Of a stretch of 64,000 nucleotides of DNA, positions 21,580-33,830 are shown one piece after another. The notes beneath the pieces are model-generated. The model was given only the letters and a program-made list of their open reading frames with translations. It was not told the DNA's origin and made no database searches. Made by a program: the position numbers and the translations under genes. The stretch lies in NCBI RefSeq assembly GCF_000471905.2, contig NW_006497672.1:761221-825220 (forward strand). Reading direction: 5' to 3'. Every line of letters begins with the position of its first letter. The stretch's first letter is position 1. The stretch is from Amborella trichopoda (lineage: Eukaryota > Streptophyta > Magnoliopsida > Amborellales > Amborellaceae).

Positions 21580-24500
21580 CTAACATGAACTTGTCGACTC
21601 TTGGCAAGCGAATGGTAGAAACCCTGGGCATGAAATGGTCTTCTGCTAGTCTGTGGGTACAAGGGGACCACCAATACTTGAAGGGGTACTCCTCATGGAC
21701 CATGAAGGTGCTAAGGCAATGTAGAAATACTTTGATACGGGCTTCCTTGCCGACCGCCATCCAGTGCTCGGTGAGCTCCTATGACTGTTGCTCAAACACG
21801 GTCAAAGTGTTGTTGAAAACTTGAAGCCATGTTAGCAACACATGGCTGCATGGTCATGGGGAGGTGGGGATGTCGCTGATGGACCTACACTTCATTGGTG
21901 GGTTGCCACTCCTTGGTGCAATGTATGACGCATTTATTCCCCCGAACTAAGTCATTTTTGCAGGGGAAAAAGGTAGACCAAGAAGCCCCCCCGGTAGGGC
22001 TTTAAGAATTGTTCGAGATTTACCAACAACTCTATGATGAACCCAAGAAGGGGTGAGTTACATCTGCTAATTGGAAAACGTTCTTCTGTGGAGACAATAC
22101 AGATGAAGCTGGTCCGTCGTCGAGAAAAGAGGGGAAGGAAACCCTACTAGTTTTCAAGATGCAGAAGGAGAATGAGCACATCTTCTTGGCGGCTTACTTG
22201 GTACTCTTCTTATGTAAATTTTCCTTGCCAGGAGGGGCAGACGTCATTCATCCCCGCACTTTCTATGTGGCCTGTGACATGGTGCGAGGGAAGGAGTACG
22301 CACTCTCGCAGCTCATTTGTGCAGTATTTATCATTGCCTGGGGGCCATTTTCAGGGGAAGATAGTTTCAAGGGGATGAAGGGAGGAATGGCATAGTAGAG
22401 GGTGAGGCAATCCTTGGGGATTTCAAGATTCCTTTCCCAGTCCATTATGTATATGGCTGGCTTGGGGCCTATTTTCTTGACACATGTCTCAGAGCCAGAG
22501 AGTTGGAGAACTCCGTGTGCTCATGTTTGCTAAAGATTGTTGGGAAGAAGGCAATTTTCCATCCCTTAGGCCATGCGCCCAGCTTGTTCTATATGGACCA
22601 CCACCTCATGACCCAGGTGGTGTTCCCAGTTGGAGGCCTCACAGAGCGTGCATTTGTTAACGAGCTTGGCCATCACTTAGATGGTGAACTCACCAGCCCA
22701 CCACACTGTCCATAGCGCGAAGCTTGAGGGCTACTTCCCCCATTGGTTTGCCCGATAGCATGGGCTAGATCAAGGTTGTTCGTTCTCAATATTCTTCAAG
22801 AAATGACATAGCAAGGCCGCTCATTGGAAGAAAGACCAATTGGGAACCCTCGAGGAGATTTGGCTTCTAAGGCACATTCGCACTGATGGAGCCACATGCT
22901 TGGAGGCCACCCAGGTCAATAAGTACGTACTGCCCCCTTTTGGCAAGACGGTATGGGCAACCGAAGCCCATGAGCACTGGTGGAGAATCACGAACAAGGG
23001 GCATTATGACATGGACCACCCTTGGAAAGGGGAGAGTAGCCACTGGAGCCAAGATACAAGGCAACGAAAAATGGCAATGACCCCTTCCCTTGGTGAAATA
23101 TTTAGTCTCGGCTCCCCCCATGACTGGCGTGTGATCGGGCGGCCTCGCCGGATTACCATGGATGAGTCTTTATCACAGTTTCTTAGTATGGAGGAGAAGA
23201 CAAGTAGCATTTTTGACAACCTCTCAGACAACTTCAAATGGAAGGAAGGTCGCAAGGTCCCGGGGCATGAACGACGTCCGGTCAAGGATTTGAGTGTGTT
23301 GATAGGGAGTAGCTCTCATAGCAAGCTAGCCTCCAGCTCATCCAAATCAGGCACCTCGAAGACTGCTGCACCTGAGCAGGCAAAAGGAAAGAGGAAGTGG
23401 GCTACCCCAGCAGCTTCTCACGCTCTAGCTAAGAAGGCAGTCAGAGCTTCGAAATGCAAAGGGCATAAGATCCCTATGGTCTACTTGGCAGAAGACGGCT
23501 CCTCTCCCTCGGCTGCGTTAGAGGGCTGCGTGTCTCCTGCTAGTTTTGCATCATGTTCTGCTCTTGAGGATTCGCCCCCTCCTTCACTTGAACCTTCTCT
23601 TGGCCCTTTAGAGGCTCAAGCCAGTGCCTTAGAGGCTAGTGTCCCAATCGAGATTGCTTTGGATCTGAAAGTGACATTCGTGGCCGAAGGGGCTGGCCCA
23701 GTCCCGATGGAGGTGAATGGGGCTAAGGAGGCTGGCCTTGATGAGGTGACAGAGGTAGAGAGGGCCTCAAGAAATCTGGAGGTCGTTGTGCTTATCGAGG
23801 AAAGGGAAACCCCGGTAGAGGTTGTTGTTATAAAAGAGGATGGAGCCTCAGGGACTGAATAAGGACCACCCGAGCGGCATGACGTCGCCACCTTTAGTGA
23901 TGTAGCTACAAGGGACACAAAGGTAGAACACCCTCAAGGATCACGCTTAGAGGGCCTGGAGGTGGCCCAGGCCAGTAGAGGAGAGAGTTTGTAGCTGATG
24001 TGGTTGTAGTGGAAGACATGGGCGAAGAAGGAGAAGGGGAAGGTGTTGAACCTGCCCAGGTTGAGATGGCGGTTCGAGAAGAGGGGACACAGGGAGAGAT
24101 TGCTGCCCCAGGAGAGGAGGTTGCCATGGTGCAGTCAGAGCTTGAGGTAGTAGCTCTAGGCGAGGAGGTCAACCGTGCCTTGGGTGAGGCTATGGAGCTT
24201 GCAGAGGGTGAAGCTATGGCATCTTAGCCGGAAAAGGTCGAGCCTGACATGGTCATGACAGGAGATCTGAGCGAGAGAGTCATTGTTGAGGTACCAAAGC
24301 AGCCTGAGGTTGCCGTTGGGGATCCTCCTCTTATGATTGCTCATACTGCATTGCCCAGGCTTACTTTCAGTGGGCTGTCGGGCATCATTTTTTAGATGCT
24401 TCTGACATGCCTCAAGAAGCTGAAGGAGTTATCCCTTGAAGACCTTGGAATAACGATCCTATAGTTGAGGGGAATCACCTTAGGGAATGCACCTGAAGTC

Positions 24501-24980
24501 CTTCCTTACTTTGATAGCGTTACCAGTGAGCTAGAGGAATGAAGGGCAAAGGCCTCTTGAGAAGAAGCAACTGCACAGTGGCTGGAGAGCTTGCAGTTAC
24601 CTCCTTTAGAGTCTTCACTTTTGCGCTACCGTGAACTGGAAAACACCCAATCGTACCAAATGGATTCTGCAGTCTTCTGACGATCAGACCTCGCTGAGGA
24701 TGTAGTCACCTACCGCCGCAAAGTGATGGCTCTGAGAGTGAAGATATTAGAGCTGATGCAGAAACATGACAAGCTGGAGAAAGAGATTGCGGCTCGGGAA
24801 GCGAAGGACAAGGTGCTTGTTGATAACATTTTGGCCCTCAAGTATTCCCTGGGAGAAGTGACCACCTTGATGAAGCATGAGGCGGAGCTGGTGGCAGGGT
24901 TGAAGAGCGAAATCAAGCGAGCGAAGGTATCGGTTGCGACATACAAGGGGATTGACAATGAAATAATTGATCGATTATGA
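21580..24980 (+). pseudogene. Antisense accessory ORF with plant mobile domain (TE-D)
   Basis: Encoded opposite to gag-pol between protease and the 3' LTR. The N-terminal part (about 21,675-22,720) shows successive plant-mobile-domain landmarks: WTMKVLRQCRNTLIRASL, then HGEVGMSLMDLHFIGGLPLLG, FLAAYLVLFLCKFSLPGG and YGWLGAYFLDTCL. A 340-residue open stretch (22,840-23,862) continues the domain and passes into Ser/Lys-rich and then Ala/Glu/Val-rich low-complexity sequence. The end (24,723-24,980) is a charged coiled coil. Stops and frameshifts (for example near 21,950, 22,015 and 22,395) break it into pieces. Antisense ORFs of this kind are known from plant Tat elements; their function is not established. 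Confidence 0.75.
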
Positions 24981-25342
24981 TGATGCCTTTTTTCTCTTTT
25001 TCTTTTCATTTCTTCTTTTTGTAAAGAAAAGGAGCTGGTAATGCCACTTGATTTATGAATGGAACCACTCTTTGTCTCTCTCTGTGTGCGACATGTCTTT
25101 TGCTCTTCTTTCTTTTTCTGTTTTACTGCTTCTGCCCCTTGTTAGCGCGAGATGAAAAGAATATCCCACCCTTGCTTTGATTTATGATAGCTTGTTGTAG
25201 CCTTAATGACCTCGAATGGGGGAGCAGTTGCTTCCTCACCCCTTAGTGTTTGATTGGACAGGGGATCATGATCCATGATTCTCATGAACTAGTGAGCTTG
25301 TTTGCTGTAAATGCTCTAGTCTGGGGGAGCCCTGACTTCAAT
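24981..25342 (+). other. 3' flank of the antisense ORF; site of the missing pol
   Basis: Pyrimidine-rich plus-strand sequence (TTTTTTCTCTTTTTCTTTTC near 24,990) without coding potential. RT, RNase H and integrase should lie between here and the protease in a full element. They are absent, so a deletion breakpoint must lie within or at the edge of this interval. Confidence 0.5.
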
Positions 25343-26029
25343 TCAAGGTGCCCCACTTTTGAGCCTGTTATAGGTTGGAGTCTCAGGGACGAACCCCTTC
25401 AAATGTTTTGAAGCTACACACATAACCTCCAACTGATTCTGGAGGCTACGAACCTCACTTCTCAACTTTGTCATGGGGTCTTGTTCCTTAGAACCAGAGG
25501 GTTGACTCTTGTCCACCTGTACCTCTTTGGGAGCCTTTGAGAGATGTAGGACCTTCTCATGGCTGCTGGTGATCCCCTTGTTCAAGGAGGATAAAATTTG
25601 GAGTACCTTCCTTGGATGTTGATGTGCCAATTCTACTACTAAAAGAGCAATGGTGATATGCAGGACCTTTCACTGGTCCAGAGTATAGGTGATCCTTGGT
25701 GCTGGAAGGTCTACCTCTAGGGCTTTCTTGGGCTCAGGTGTTACTTCTAACTCGTCATTTTATTTTGGTGATTTAGAACAAGAGGGGGAAGTTTGTTCTT
25801 TGAGGGATGACACCATGACCTCAGAGAGGTGGCAGGGTATACTTTGGTAAATAGGAGTCAAAGGGAGGATCTTGCCTTGTCTTTCCTCTTCTTTGAACAT
25901 GTCCTCGATCATTCACCTCAGATATTCAACATCATCATGAGCGAGGGTCGTGCCTCTCTCACAGGCTTCCAATCATCATCCTTTGACTTTTCTGATGCTG
26001 AAAGGTTTGTGAAATAATACTTAGTGTCG
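25343..26029 (-). pseudogene. TE-D linker downstream of protease
   Basis: Polyprotein-like sequence with several stops between protease and the point where pol is lost. A stretch reading KTP-like and LRSEVRSLQNQLEVM (25,343-25,630) could form a short coiled coil. The sister copies TE-B and TE-C have no matching segment, so I cannot say whether it belongs to pol or to a spacer. No RT motif occurs here. Confidence 0.4.
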
Positions 26030-26765
26030 ACATACTGATTCTCAGCTACATAGAACGATTTTTGTCAGCATAGACCATGTGTTGTCTCCAATCTCAGCTG
26101 TATTTGAAGCACTAGTGGAGCATGGAACAAACCACCCACTGATCATGAGGCCAAGGGCTGCCAAGCAAGACATTGTAAGAGGTATCGGTCGACTACATGA
26201 AACTGAGCGTAATCGTTCAGGTCACCAATCTTGAGGCGAAGGCGCACTGTGCCAATTGGCTTCTCCCCTGACTTGTTGAACCCCTGCATGGTGATATGGG
26301 TCGGAGTGACATTGTCAGACCCCCAATCGAGTGAGGAATCTTCTTGGGATCAGGTTGACTGATGACCCTCCATCTAGCATGATTCTGTTTATAGGGCAGG
26401 CATGGAGTTCACCATTCATAAAGAGGGGACATTATGAAATTTGCCTCCCAATTGAAGGTCATCTTTAGAAAAGGAGATTGCCAAGCACCCACTCAAGATG
26501 GCTGCGTTAACCTCAATGGGCTCCGCTTCAGTCTCATACACCTCTGAGTTAGAAAGAGCTTGAACCAAAGCCATACGGTAGTCTCTAGACAGCAGAAGGG
26601 CAACGTAGATGCTTAGAAGGGCTAGAAGCTTTCTCAAGTGCCCAATTATGTCGTATTTCACTTTATCCTCATTAGTCGTCTGGGTTCCTGAACTAGTCAC
26701 TAGTGTAGGAAGTGGGGTAGGTTTCAGAACAGGCTTCGGTTGAGTTTTCGTTTGTGGCACTAGCC
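26030..26765 (-). pseudogene. pro: TE-D aspartic protease
   Basis: Retroviral-type aspartic protease that would cleave the Gag-Pol polyprotein. The upstream helical segment (VKYDIIGHLRKLLALLSIY, 26,650 downward) is followed by CLAISFSKDDLQLGG and by the active site MLDGGSSVN, with Asp at 26,372-26,374 (minus). Further on, QFHVVDTDTSYNVLLGSPW corresponds to the flap-to-C-terminal part. The canonical motif is D-S/T-G; this lineage uses D-G-G-S, as Ogre-type elements do. Frame changes follow the active site. It is the only protease in the window. Confidence 0.8.
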
Positions 26766-28029
26766 GACTTTGTTGTTCAGCAGGCGCAGTCTAGGTTGAT
26801 GGAGAAGTAATGGGGATTTGTATTAGGGAGGTAGAGGTTTGAGGTTGAGGTTTAGGGAAAAGTGAAGGATCAAGAAATTTGAGGGCCTTGAGCTTTTGAG
26901 GTGTGCACTGTAGCTTCTTCCCCGATCTTAGACTCATTTTCCCCATGCTGGATGGTACTTCCAAGATTTGCACCATATGGTAGGCTTCTTTGAAAGAGAA
27001 GCTTGATGATGGCTCGGTTTTGGCTTGGGTTGGCAGGGCATCAGCGACTATCGAGAATTCAGCTACCTGGGCTAGCATTTCTCTAAGGTGCTCTTGCTGC
27101 GACTTTCTAAGACTGGTGCCCTTAATATCTCTTTTTAGAGCATCGATGTTTGGACACTGTTGAGCTGCACCTATGGAGAAAATATAAGAGGAGGGAAGAG
27201 AAGAGGAGTTAGAATGCTCTGAGCAGCTTTTTACGTCGTCGTCAGAATTGGACGTGTGAAGGGGGTATTTTAGGTCTTGTCCCGGCTCTGACCATTGTGG
27301 GGTGCTTTTAGCATCATCACCGATAAAGGACAAGGTGAGCTGCACTTGGGATGAAGCCCTACAAGGTCGATAGTGGAGGAAGGGGCCTGAGAAATTCTTC
27401 CTCGACTGGTGGTTGTGGAAGATGATTCCTTCGACAGGTTGACCTAGGTGCACACGGTCTCCTTTCGGACCCCTGAGGGGGTGTTTCGACTGCCTACTCG
27501 GCTGGTGAGTTGTCCTAACTTGGTGGACTGTCTCATGCTTCAGGGATTTAAGCCTACTTCGCCCATGGTATACTTTTCAGAGTTGAGAAGTCGAAGACTC
27601 TGAAGGGTCCAATGTATGCTTATGGAGGGCCTGTAGTCGGGCTTTCTCTCGAATGGGAGTGACAGCTTGGATGTACTCCAGGAGAACGGCGCAGATGATG
27701 TGGCCTTCCTAGACTTTCTTCATGACTACTGCTTCAAACCCAAAGCATTGCTTCAGTTTGTGGTCCCATACTTGGTGATATGGGCACCAGAGGATTTCTT
27801 TACCCTGGGCAAGGTGCAAAGGCTATCTGGCCGGCTTGGGAGTGATGAGGCCCTGTTGGAGCATTGCTTCGAAGAGGGTCTGCAGAGGGTCTTGCTCAAT
27901 GTTTTTCTGGGCTTGAGTCGAGAGTTCCTCTTGCACTAGCGAGAGAGGGGCTTGAGGGCACCCTTCTAAGTTACCACGAGATTCCTAGCATTATTGCATC
28001 TTCTTCGCTAAGAGTTAGTGGAAGTCGGT
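26766..28029 (-). pseudogene. gag: TE-D Gag C-terminal region
   Basis: Low-complexity and charged sequence between the second zinc knuckle and protease. An open part (26,791-27,453) carries GDDAKSTPQWS, CPNIDALKRDIKGTS and SFKEAYHMVQILE, which align with TE-C 37,808-38,300 and TE-B 40,735-40,960. A function other than a spacer is unknown. The alignment of these blocks defines the joints between the TE-B halves and the protease gap in TE-B and TE-C. Confidence 0.65.
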
Positions 28030-29660
28030 GCATTCGCTCACATCATGGCCTCATATGATGTGATAAGCGCACTAGAGGTTCTCAGTTCCTGGAGGTAGGA
28101 ACTTGGGTTGCCTTGTCAACTTTGGTGTGATGTGTCCCTCTTTTAGTATTATAGAAAATAGTGCGCGTAGGATATCGGGTGCCTCGTCACCCTCTTGGAT
28201 TGTCACTATATGATAGGCTTCAGTTGCCCCAAATGCCTTCTTTAACTCTTCGAGCTTTATTTGACCCTTGTTTATTGGGACTTCGATAGTGTCGTTGAGC
28301 TTAGAGCAGTCATGTGTAGGGTGGCCTACTCTCATGTGATAGGCACAATACCTCTCATTTGTCTCTTGCCCAGTCGGTTCAACGGTGCTGATCTCAGACA
28401 ACTGGATCATGTTCTGTTCTATCAGTAGTCTAAGCAGTGCAAGAGTCCACTCCTTGTCAAAGGGATAAACCTTATTCTGGTGTTGGATCCAGAAGTCCTT
28501 TCGCTTACTATTTTTAGGAGGCAGGACCTCATTATAAGACTGCTGCTTGCCCTAGGCCGAAAACGTTTATGCCTTGGAAAGGTCCAGGGTTTGAGGAGTT
28601 GCGCTCTTAGTGCTAGTCACAATGATGGCTGCGCTGATCACTACTTTTTGGTTGCCCCAACTATTGAAGCGAGAGTTTGAGTTGGAGGGTTGCTGACGAG
28701 AGCTGCCATGATGCTTGAACAATCCCTCAATATGAATTGCCTTAGAGATGAGCTCTAACATGGAGGGTGGATTGGATGCCTCGACATGCATGGCGATCTC
28801 AGGAAGCATGTTCTGTATAAAGGTCTGAACAACTTCTTTTTCGTTCATGGGAGTGGCATGAAAACTTTCTAACTCCATCCATCGGGTGATGAAGTTTTCA
28901 ACCGGCTCACCATGGTCTTGAGTCAATGTGAGGAGCTCGATAGTTTCCATGATCCTTTGGACTTCATAGAAGCATTGATAAAACAACTTCTCCGTTTCTT
29001 GCCACGTGTGTACCGAGTTTGGGGGCAGCTGAGCATACTACTGGAAGGCTGGCTCTTCGAGAGTCTCGATGAACTAACGGAGGAGAAGTCATCCATCAGT
29101 TGTCGTCTCCCTACAAGCTACTTGGAAGTGGGCAGTATGCTGGTGAAGAGAAGTAGTACCATTGAGTAGGGGGACCTTCCCTTTTTAGTAGTTTGGGGGA
29201 AACAACACATGGTCAATGTACGAAGGGTATGGCTTCTGGTAGAGCTCTTGCATACCTAGGACCTTGTTCTTGAGGCCATGAGCCACTATGGCATCTATGT
29301 CAGTTTAGGGGACCCCGCGGGACGCAGAGCTGCCTTGGGAGGCCGGTGGGGGAGTTTGCCTGGGAACTGTGTCCTCACTGGTCGGGGAATCTGTCTCATG
29401 GTGAGAAGAAGGGAACCTGAAGTCTTCTAAGTGTTCCATCTTTTGAAGGATGGATTGCACCATTACCTCGAACCTGCTCATAGTTTCTTCTTAGGCGTCA
29501 TCCGGATCATTGATCACCATCAAACTGACCATTTCTTTTGGAAGATTGGAGATAGGTGGAGCAATGAACTGCCGAGGTTGAAGAGTCAGGCATGGAAAAT
29601 CAATCTGCAGGGGCTCAGCTTGCCCTGACTGGACTCGATCCTTATATGCCGATCGTGTGA
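28030..29660 (-). pseudogene. gag: TE-D Gag core with two zinc knuckles
   Basis: Ty3/gypsy capsid-type Gag. The core at 28,567-29,000 reads GEPVENFITRWMELE...VQTFIQNMLPEI, the retrotransposon Gag fold, preceded by PPNY...GTTSLHQHTAHF and followed by two CX2HX4HX4C knuckles at 28,306-28,347 (CAYHMRVGHPTHDC) and 28,030-28,071 (with an internal TGA). Between them lies LEELKKAFGA...EEGDEAPD. Premature stops include 29,038-29,040 (TAG where TE-C has TGG), 29,074-29,076 and 29,089-29,091, so this copy is dead. Confidence 0.8.
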
Positions 29661-31045
29661 GAACTGGTTCTCTATGGTCTTGAGACCGTGGATTCTATGC
29701 AGTGATCACCCAGCTATACTCTTGGATTTTCTCGGGTTCTAGAGTTTGTAGAGAGAAAAAAGGATTATGGGGCAGGAGGTCACCAAGGTGGTGACCTAAA
29801 CTGCCATGGAGGCTTCTTTGGTCAGGACTCTCTTTTGCTTAATCCTGAGGCTGCTATGGACTTCACTTCAGAACTGAGCTTGAGGTCTAGACTGCTCCAC
29901 CTTCTTTGAGCACGCACTATGAGCTGGGGTAGGAGTGGGGTCCAAGGATAGAAGGAAGCCTGGGTTTTTGCCTTGGAGGCTAGAGGCCCCTGTCTGACAT
30001 CAGACTGTGACCTAAGGCTGGCTCAAGATAGTAGTCTTATGGAAGACCTTTGAGTACCAAGGCTCGAAGTTCTTGCCAAGTGAAGGAGGAGCGACGATAG
30101 GAGTAGCTAGTTCATGACTCCACCAGAGTCTGGGCTAGGGAGGCACCTGCAAGGGTGGTGTATGTGCACCTTATGGTTAGCCCTCTGGGTGACTTGGCAA
30201 TCGAACCGAGCTAGGTCAAGTGGTTGGACCTTGGGAGGTAAAGACCCATGAGTTTGTGTCTGTGAGGGATGAGGCGGAAGCTCATATCTCACAGAGTGGA
30301 ATGGTGTATGTTGGGAGGGAGGACGGAGTGGTCGACCCTCCTGTGATCGAGCTGGCATAGAGCTAACGCTGCTCCTAGTTGTGGAAAGCAAATGCATGGC
30401 GCATGCAGGGTTTGGCCTGAGATGGCTTAGCCCTAGATGTGAGCTCAAGGCAATGTGGGGTTTGCCCCAAGGTGTGGCTCGAGTGAGCGGACCACGAACC
30501 CTTGAGTGTGTGCGAGAGGTGGACGTTGTAGGGTCTTCGCCTAGGTGTGCCGAGCCTCTAGGTATAAAGGTTTGGGGTGGTAAAGGAGTTTGGGGGCTAG
30601 CCTTGCTACGACCCTAAGAAGCGATGGCAGCCTGCTTACCTTTCGCGAGATTGGGAAGGGTTGCCCTCCAGCATACCTCAACTATATGAATGGTGAGAGA
30701 CTTGCCAGTAGCAGGGTGCATGCTGTGTGTGGTAGCAGATGTGTTATCGATGCAAGGGACCTTGGTGGAGAGTCCACCAGAGCGAGAAAGCGGGGAGGCA
30801 GGGACCTTTAAGTTCCCTCTCGCATCAGCCCAGCAAAGAACCTAGGAGCCGGACTGTGAGTCCTGACTCAGAAGGAGTGTGGGGAAGGAGGCTTGAGCAG
30901 CTCACTTCCCCGGAATGGTCACAAGTGTGGGGATAAGAAAGTCCCCGACTCGAATGAAATGAATAACCCAGGTGCCATTGAAATTAATGCAGAGAGTAAA
31001 AGAGGATACTGATCAAACAAGAGCGAACTAACTAAGGGGTAGTAA
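29661..31045 (-). pseudogene. TE-D leader and presumed N-terminal Gag region
   Basis: Between the primer site and the recognisable Gag core. A 113-residue open frame (30,107-30,448) rich in Pro, Ser and His is the longest stretch. TE-C 40,400-40,700 aligns to the part near 29,630-29,800 (CTGGACTCGA...GTGTGAGAAC). I recognise no domain. The start codon of Gag was not determined. Confidence 0.4.
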
Positions 31046-31064
31046 GTCCCCAGTGGAGTAGCCA
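31046..31064 (-). other. Primer-binding-site-like sequence of TE-D
   Basis: The minus strand reads TGGCTACTCCACTGGGGAC, three bases after the end of the 5' LTR. It begins with TGG, as required to pair with a tRNA CCA end. It resembles the TGGCGACTC...GGGGA primer sites I recall from Ogre/Tat elements; I did not assign the tRNA. Confidence 0.6.
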
Positions 31065-31067
31065 AGC

Positions 31068-33830
31068 TGGTTAGGTGACTCGATCTCACCCTCTGGGCCG
31101 AGTTGATCTGGTGGTGCATATCTCAGGTTTCTAGTGAACCTGGGATTTGCGATTGCTCTCTGGACCTTGCTCAAGAGCAATGGCAAATATACCAACCTAT
31201 GAGAGAGGAATTTAAGGTAAGTTCGAGACTTATTAAGGTTGGCTCGTGTGGGAACCCTCTTAGATCATGTCGGAAAGCCCCCCAGTTGCTTTAGCTAGTT
31301 GAAAATTGCCTGCTTTGACCTATAATCTTCTTGTTTTCTGCACAACACTTCTATGGTTAATTTGCAAGATAGGTGGGTCGAAGAGACCCATCCTTGTCTT
31401 AGGGCACTGTACGTTCATATGAGGGAGTGATGAAGCGGGAGGTTCAAATAAAGATAGAATAGGGGAGGGAAGTTGATGGAAGGGCAAGACTAGCATGACG
31501 GTTGAAAAATTACCGCTCGGAGTGGTAGCAAGATGGGCATGGTTCTCAGGATCAGCACGACGGCAATACTACTTGAAACTGAGGCCCATATGGCGGTGCT
31601 TGGCTAAGTCTACCCTCAGTCAAGTGAGAAGAGGAAAGAATGCAGAGAAGAAAAGAGGACAAAGAGAAGAGAATGAGACGACGGCGGGAGGAAGAACCCA
31701 GACGGCAATGGGCATCGTCTTTGACATCATGAGAAGAGACCATGTCCCTTGCGAGCAGCGATGGACTCTGGTGAGGCTTATAGTGATAGCTTCCCATGAG
31801 CCATACAGTGCTAGACATGGAATGCGAGAGTAGCCCATGAACGAAAATAAGCATCACCATTGGCAATGCAAGGAGGCAGCACGTCCCTCACGAACGGTGA
31901 TAACTCCTGACGAGGTGCACGATGATAACTTCTCATAAGTCACACTGTAATCACCTCTCATGGAGCCCGCGGCAATGGGCGTAGAGAGGAGCGGGAGGAG
32001 CTTGCACGTGTCGATGGCTATTACTGTGACCCTTTGTGGACAGCGATGGACATCATCGTGTGCAATAGTCATGCAGCAGGTTAAAGCCCCCGCGGACTGC
32101 AATAGGCTTTGTTACCCACATTTCTCGCAGAGACGTCGAGAATATGTCTGCCGACGGTGATGTGTAGTGTCGTTTACAAGTCTCACTGGGAGGAAGGAAC
32201 GAAAAGCAGAAGGAGAAAGAAGCTCATGCATGGTGCTACCATTGCCATGCATGGCTTGTAAGACTGTAGGAGAGGCACATATGGCATTGCCACTCCTGTG
32301 CGTGGCCTCTGAGAAGGGGCTCAGACGAAGAAAGAGGAAGAAGAAAGAGAGGGAGAGAGAGGAGAAGAAAAGAAAAAAGAAGAGAGAGAGTTTACTTGAG
32401 CCTAGGGGTACCAATCCAAAGGCTTCTCTAACCTTACTCTCTCTCCAAACGTGACCCAAAAATGAGAAGAGAAACTTTATTTAGTAAAAACTCTCTTTGT
32501 GTATTCTGCGTGTGTCTTGCTTTTTTTTCGTACAATGATGGTACGTGGTATATATAGAATTTGCCCCAAGCATGGGTCGATGATCAAAAGTAACCCTAAT
32601 TGCTGAAAATTAAGATTAAATTGAATTAAAAGAAATAAAAAAAAGGGTGCAAAATGAGAGATTTGCCCCATCGTAACAATTTGTGGAATTCCATAATAGT
32701 CCTTGTGTTGCCTTAGAACTTGCGTGATCTTGGAAGGATGATCTGGGGTCGTCCTGATGCCCGTTTGATCAAAATATGATTGTTTTCTTGTAGGGCTCAG
32801 CATGACGATCGATTTGATATCAACTACGAGCCATAGATCGTGTTTTTGGGGCACGATCTTGATACTTGAATTTTGGTTAAATCTTGAAACTTTGGATTGA
32901 TAGTGTGCTTGTTCCTTGGTGTTTTCTATGATTTCTTAGCTGGATCACATTGAGCATGCCATTACGATCACGGGGCAACAAACGCAGCTTGATTCTTTAC
33001 CCGAACGAAGGTCATGCAAGTTTCGAATTTTGACCAGAATCTGGAATTCTGGTTACGAAATTTGCAGTCACTTCGTCGGCTTCATGTACGAAATTCGACC
33101 ATTCATCATATGCGACGTTCGGACTAGTGATGGCCGCAGACCTTACTCATGCGATGGAACTAGTATCACATCGATCGGGCTCTCGAGCGGCATGATTTGG
33201 CCGCTCGAGTGAGGCAAGACACTGTTGACTTTTCTGCACTTTCTTCACTGATCAGTAATTTCTCTCAAGATTTTATTCGCGCTCGGGAGTCATCACGGAG
33301 CATGCCATATATCGAAATGCTCGTCTTGATGAGACGAATATGCTCACAAAATTTTGACTTGATCTGACATTGAAAGAGTAAGATATGAGCATTAAAAGTC
33401 ACTAGTCGTGACTGTCCCTTTAATGGTGTTGAGTTGCAAGGTGGCCGTACCGGAATAGCGTGGGGCTCCACCTGTTTCGCTATTTCTCTTATAACTTTTT
33501 CTTGGGATGTCTGTATAAGCTGAAATTTGACCCTTGGGGGTTTCCAACCGTGTCGGATCCAATGGTGATGGTCCCACAGCAAATTGAGACGTCAAAAATG
33601 TAACTCTAGTTATAGGGTCCGTTTTAGGGTGTCAGAGGCTAATTCTGTCGGAACTGTTTCTCAGTCTGCACTGCCTTAGACATGTCGAATTGTATCGAAA
33701 CTTGACAGGAGACTTTTGAGTGTCATCATGAATATCTTGACCAGTTCTGGGGTTATTATGAGGCAGTCGGGATTTCCACTGTTTGCTAGGCTTTTATTGA
33801 GCGGGAGCCCCATGATGATATCTTCCAATA
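31068..33830 (-). repeat. 5' LTR of TE-D
   Basis: About 2.76 kb, minus orientation: it begins TATTGGAAG (33,830; expected TG changed to TA) and ends CACCTAACCA (31,068). The TATA box ATTCTATATATACC (minus) is at 32,547-32,560. Downstream comes a purine/pyrimidine-biased R region and a U5 box (GGGGGGCTTTC, then TGATCTAAGAGGG, about 31,258-31,290) shared by all LTRs here. The inner edge is followed by a primer-site-like sequence. The outer flank GAATC (33,831-33,835) belongs to TE-C. Confidence 0.85.
32547..32560 (-). promoter_or_regulatory. TATA box of the TE-D 5' LTR
   Basis: ATTCTATATATACC on the minus strand, at the same place as in TE-E (16,111-16,125), TE-D 3' LTR (11,795-11,808) and TE-B (50,127-50,139, plus). 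It would direct gag-pol transcription. The conserved CATCCACCCATG-like segment lies just upstream. Confidence 0.75.

Larger units (their letters stand above)
13068..21580 (-). other. TE-D 3' noncoding region (interrupted by TE-E)
   Basis: No sense gene. Going away from the LTR it holds, in order: unique sequence (13,081-13,480); a 57-bp repeat; sequence with TTTACTCATGG motifs (13,860-14,060) and a short AAGGTCAT stretch (14,060-14,150); an approximately 100-bp repeat broken by the solo LTR; the 35-bp minisatellite in two blocks separated by ACTCC.TGGGGATAA-type repeats (17,850-18,285); a 28-bp repeat; an antisense promoter at 20,249; and an antisense leader to about 21,580. The same order, reversed, is recognisable in TE-B. 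Confidence 0.7.
11295..33830 (-). mobile_element. TE-D: inner Tat/Ogre-like element with antisense ORF, inserted in TE-C
   Basis: It has both LTRs in minus orientation (5' 33,830-31,068; 3' 13,067-11,295), which share features not found in the solo LTR, for example the CAATGATGGTACGTGG segment next to the TATA box. Between them, reading 5' to 3', lie a primer-site-like sequence, Gag, protease, an antisense plant-mobile-domain ORF and a repeat-rich 3' region. RT, both RNase H domains and integrase are absent: protease-proximal sequence at 25,343 is followed within 400 bp by the end of the antisense ORF. The solo LTR TE-E interrupts the 3' region. Confidence 0.8.

Noticed and set aside
21580-24980. 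A host gene of the plant-mobile-domain (MAIL1/MAIN) class
   Set aside because: It is embedded between the protease and 3' region of TE-D in the known antisense arrangement of Tat elements, lacks recognisable introns and is broken by stops.
31068-33830. Solo LTR independent of TE-D
   Set aside because: The inner side is followed by a primer-site-like sequence and Gag in the right orientation, and it shares specific segments with the LTR at 11,295-13,067, so it is the 5' LTR of TE-D.
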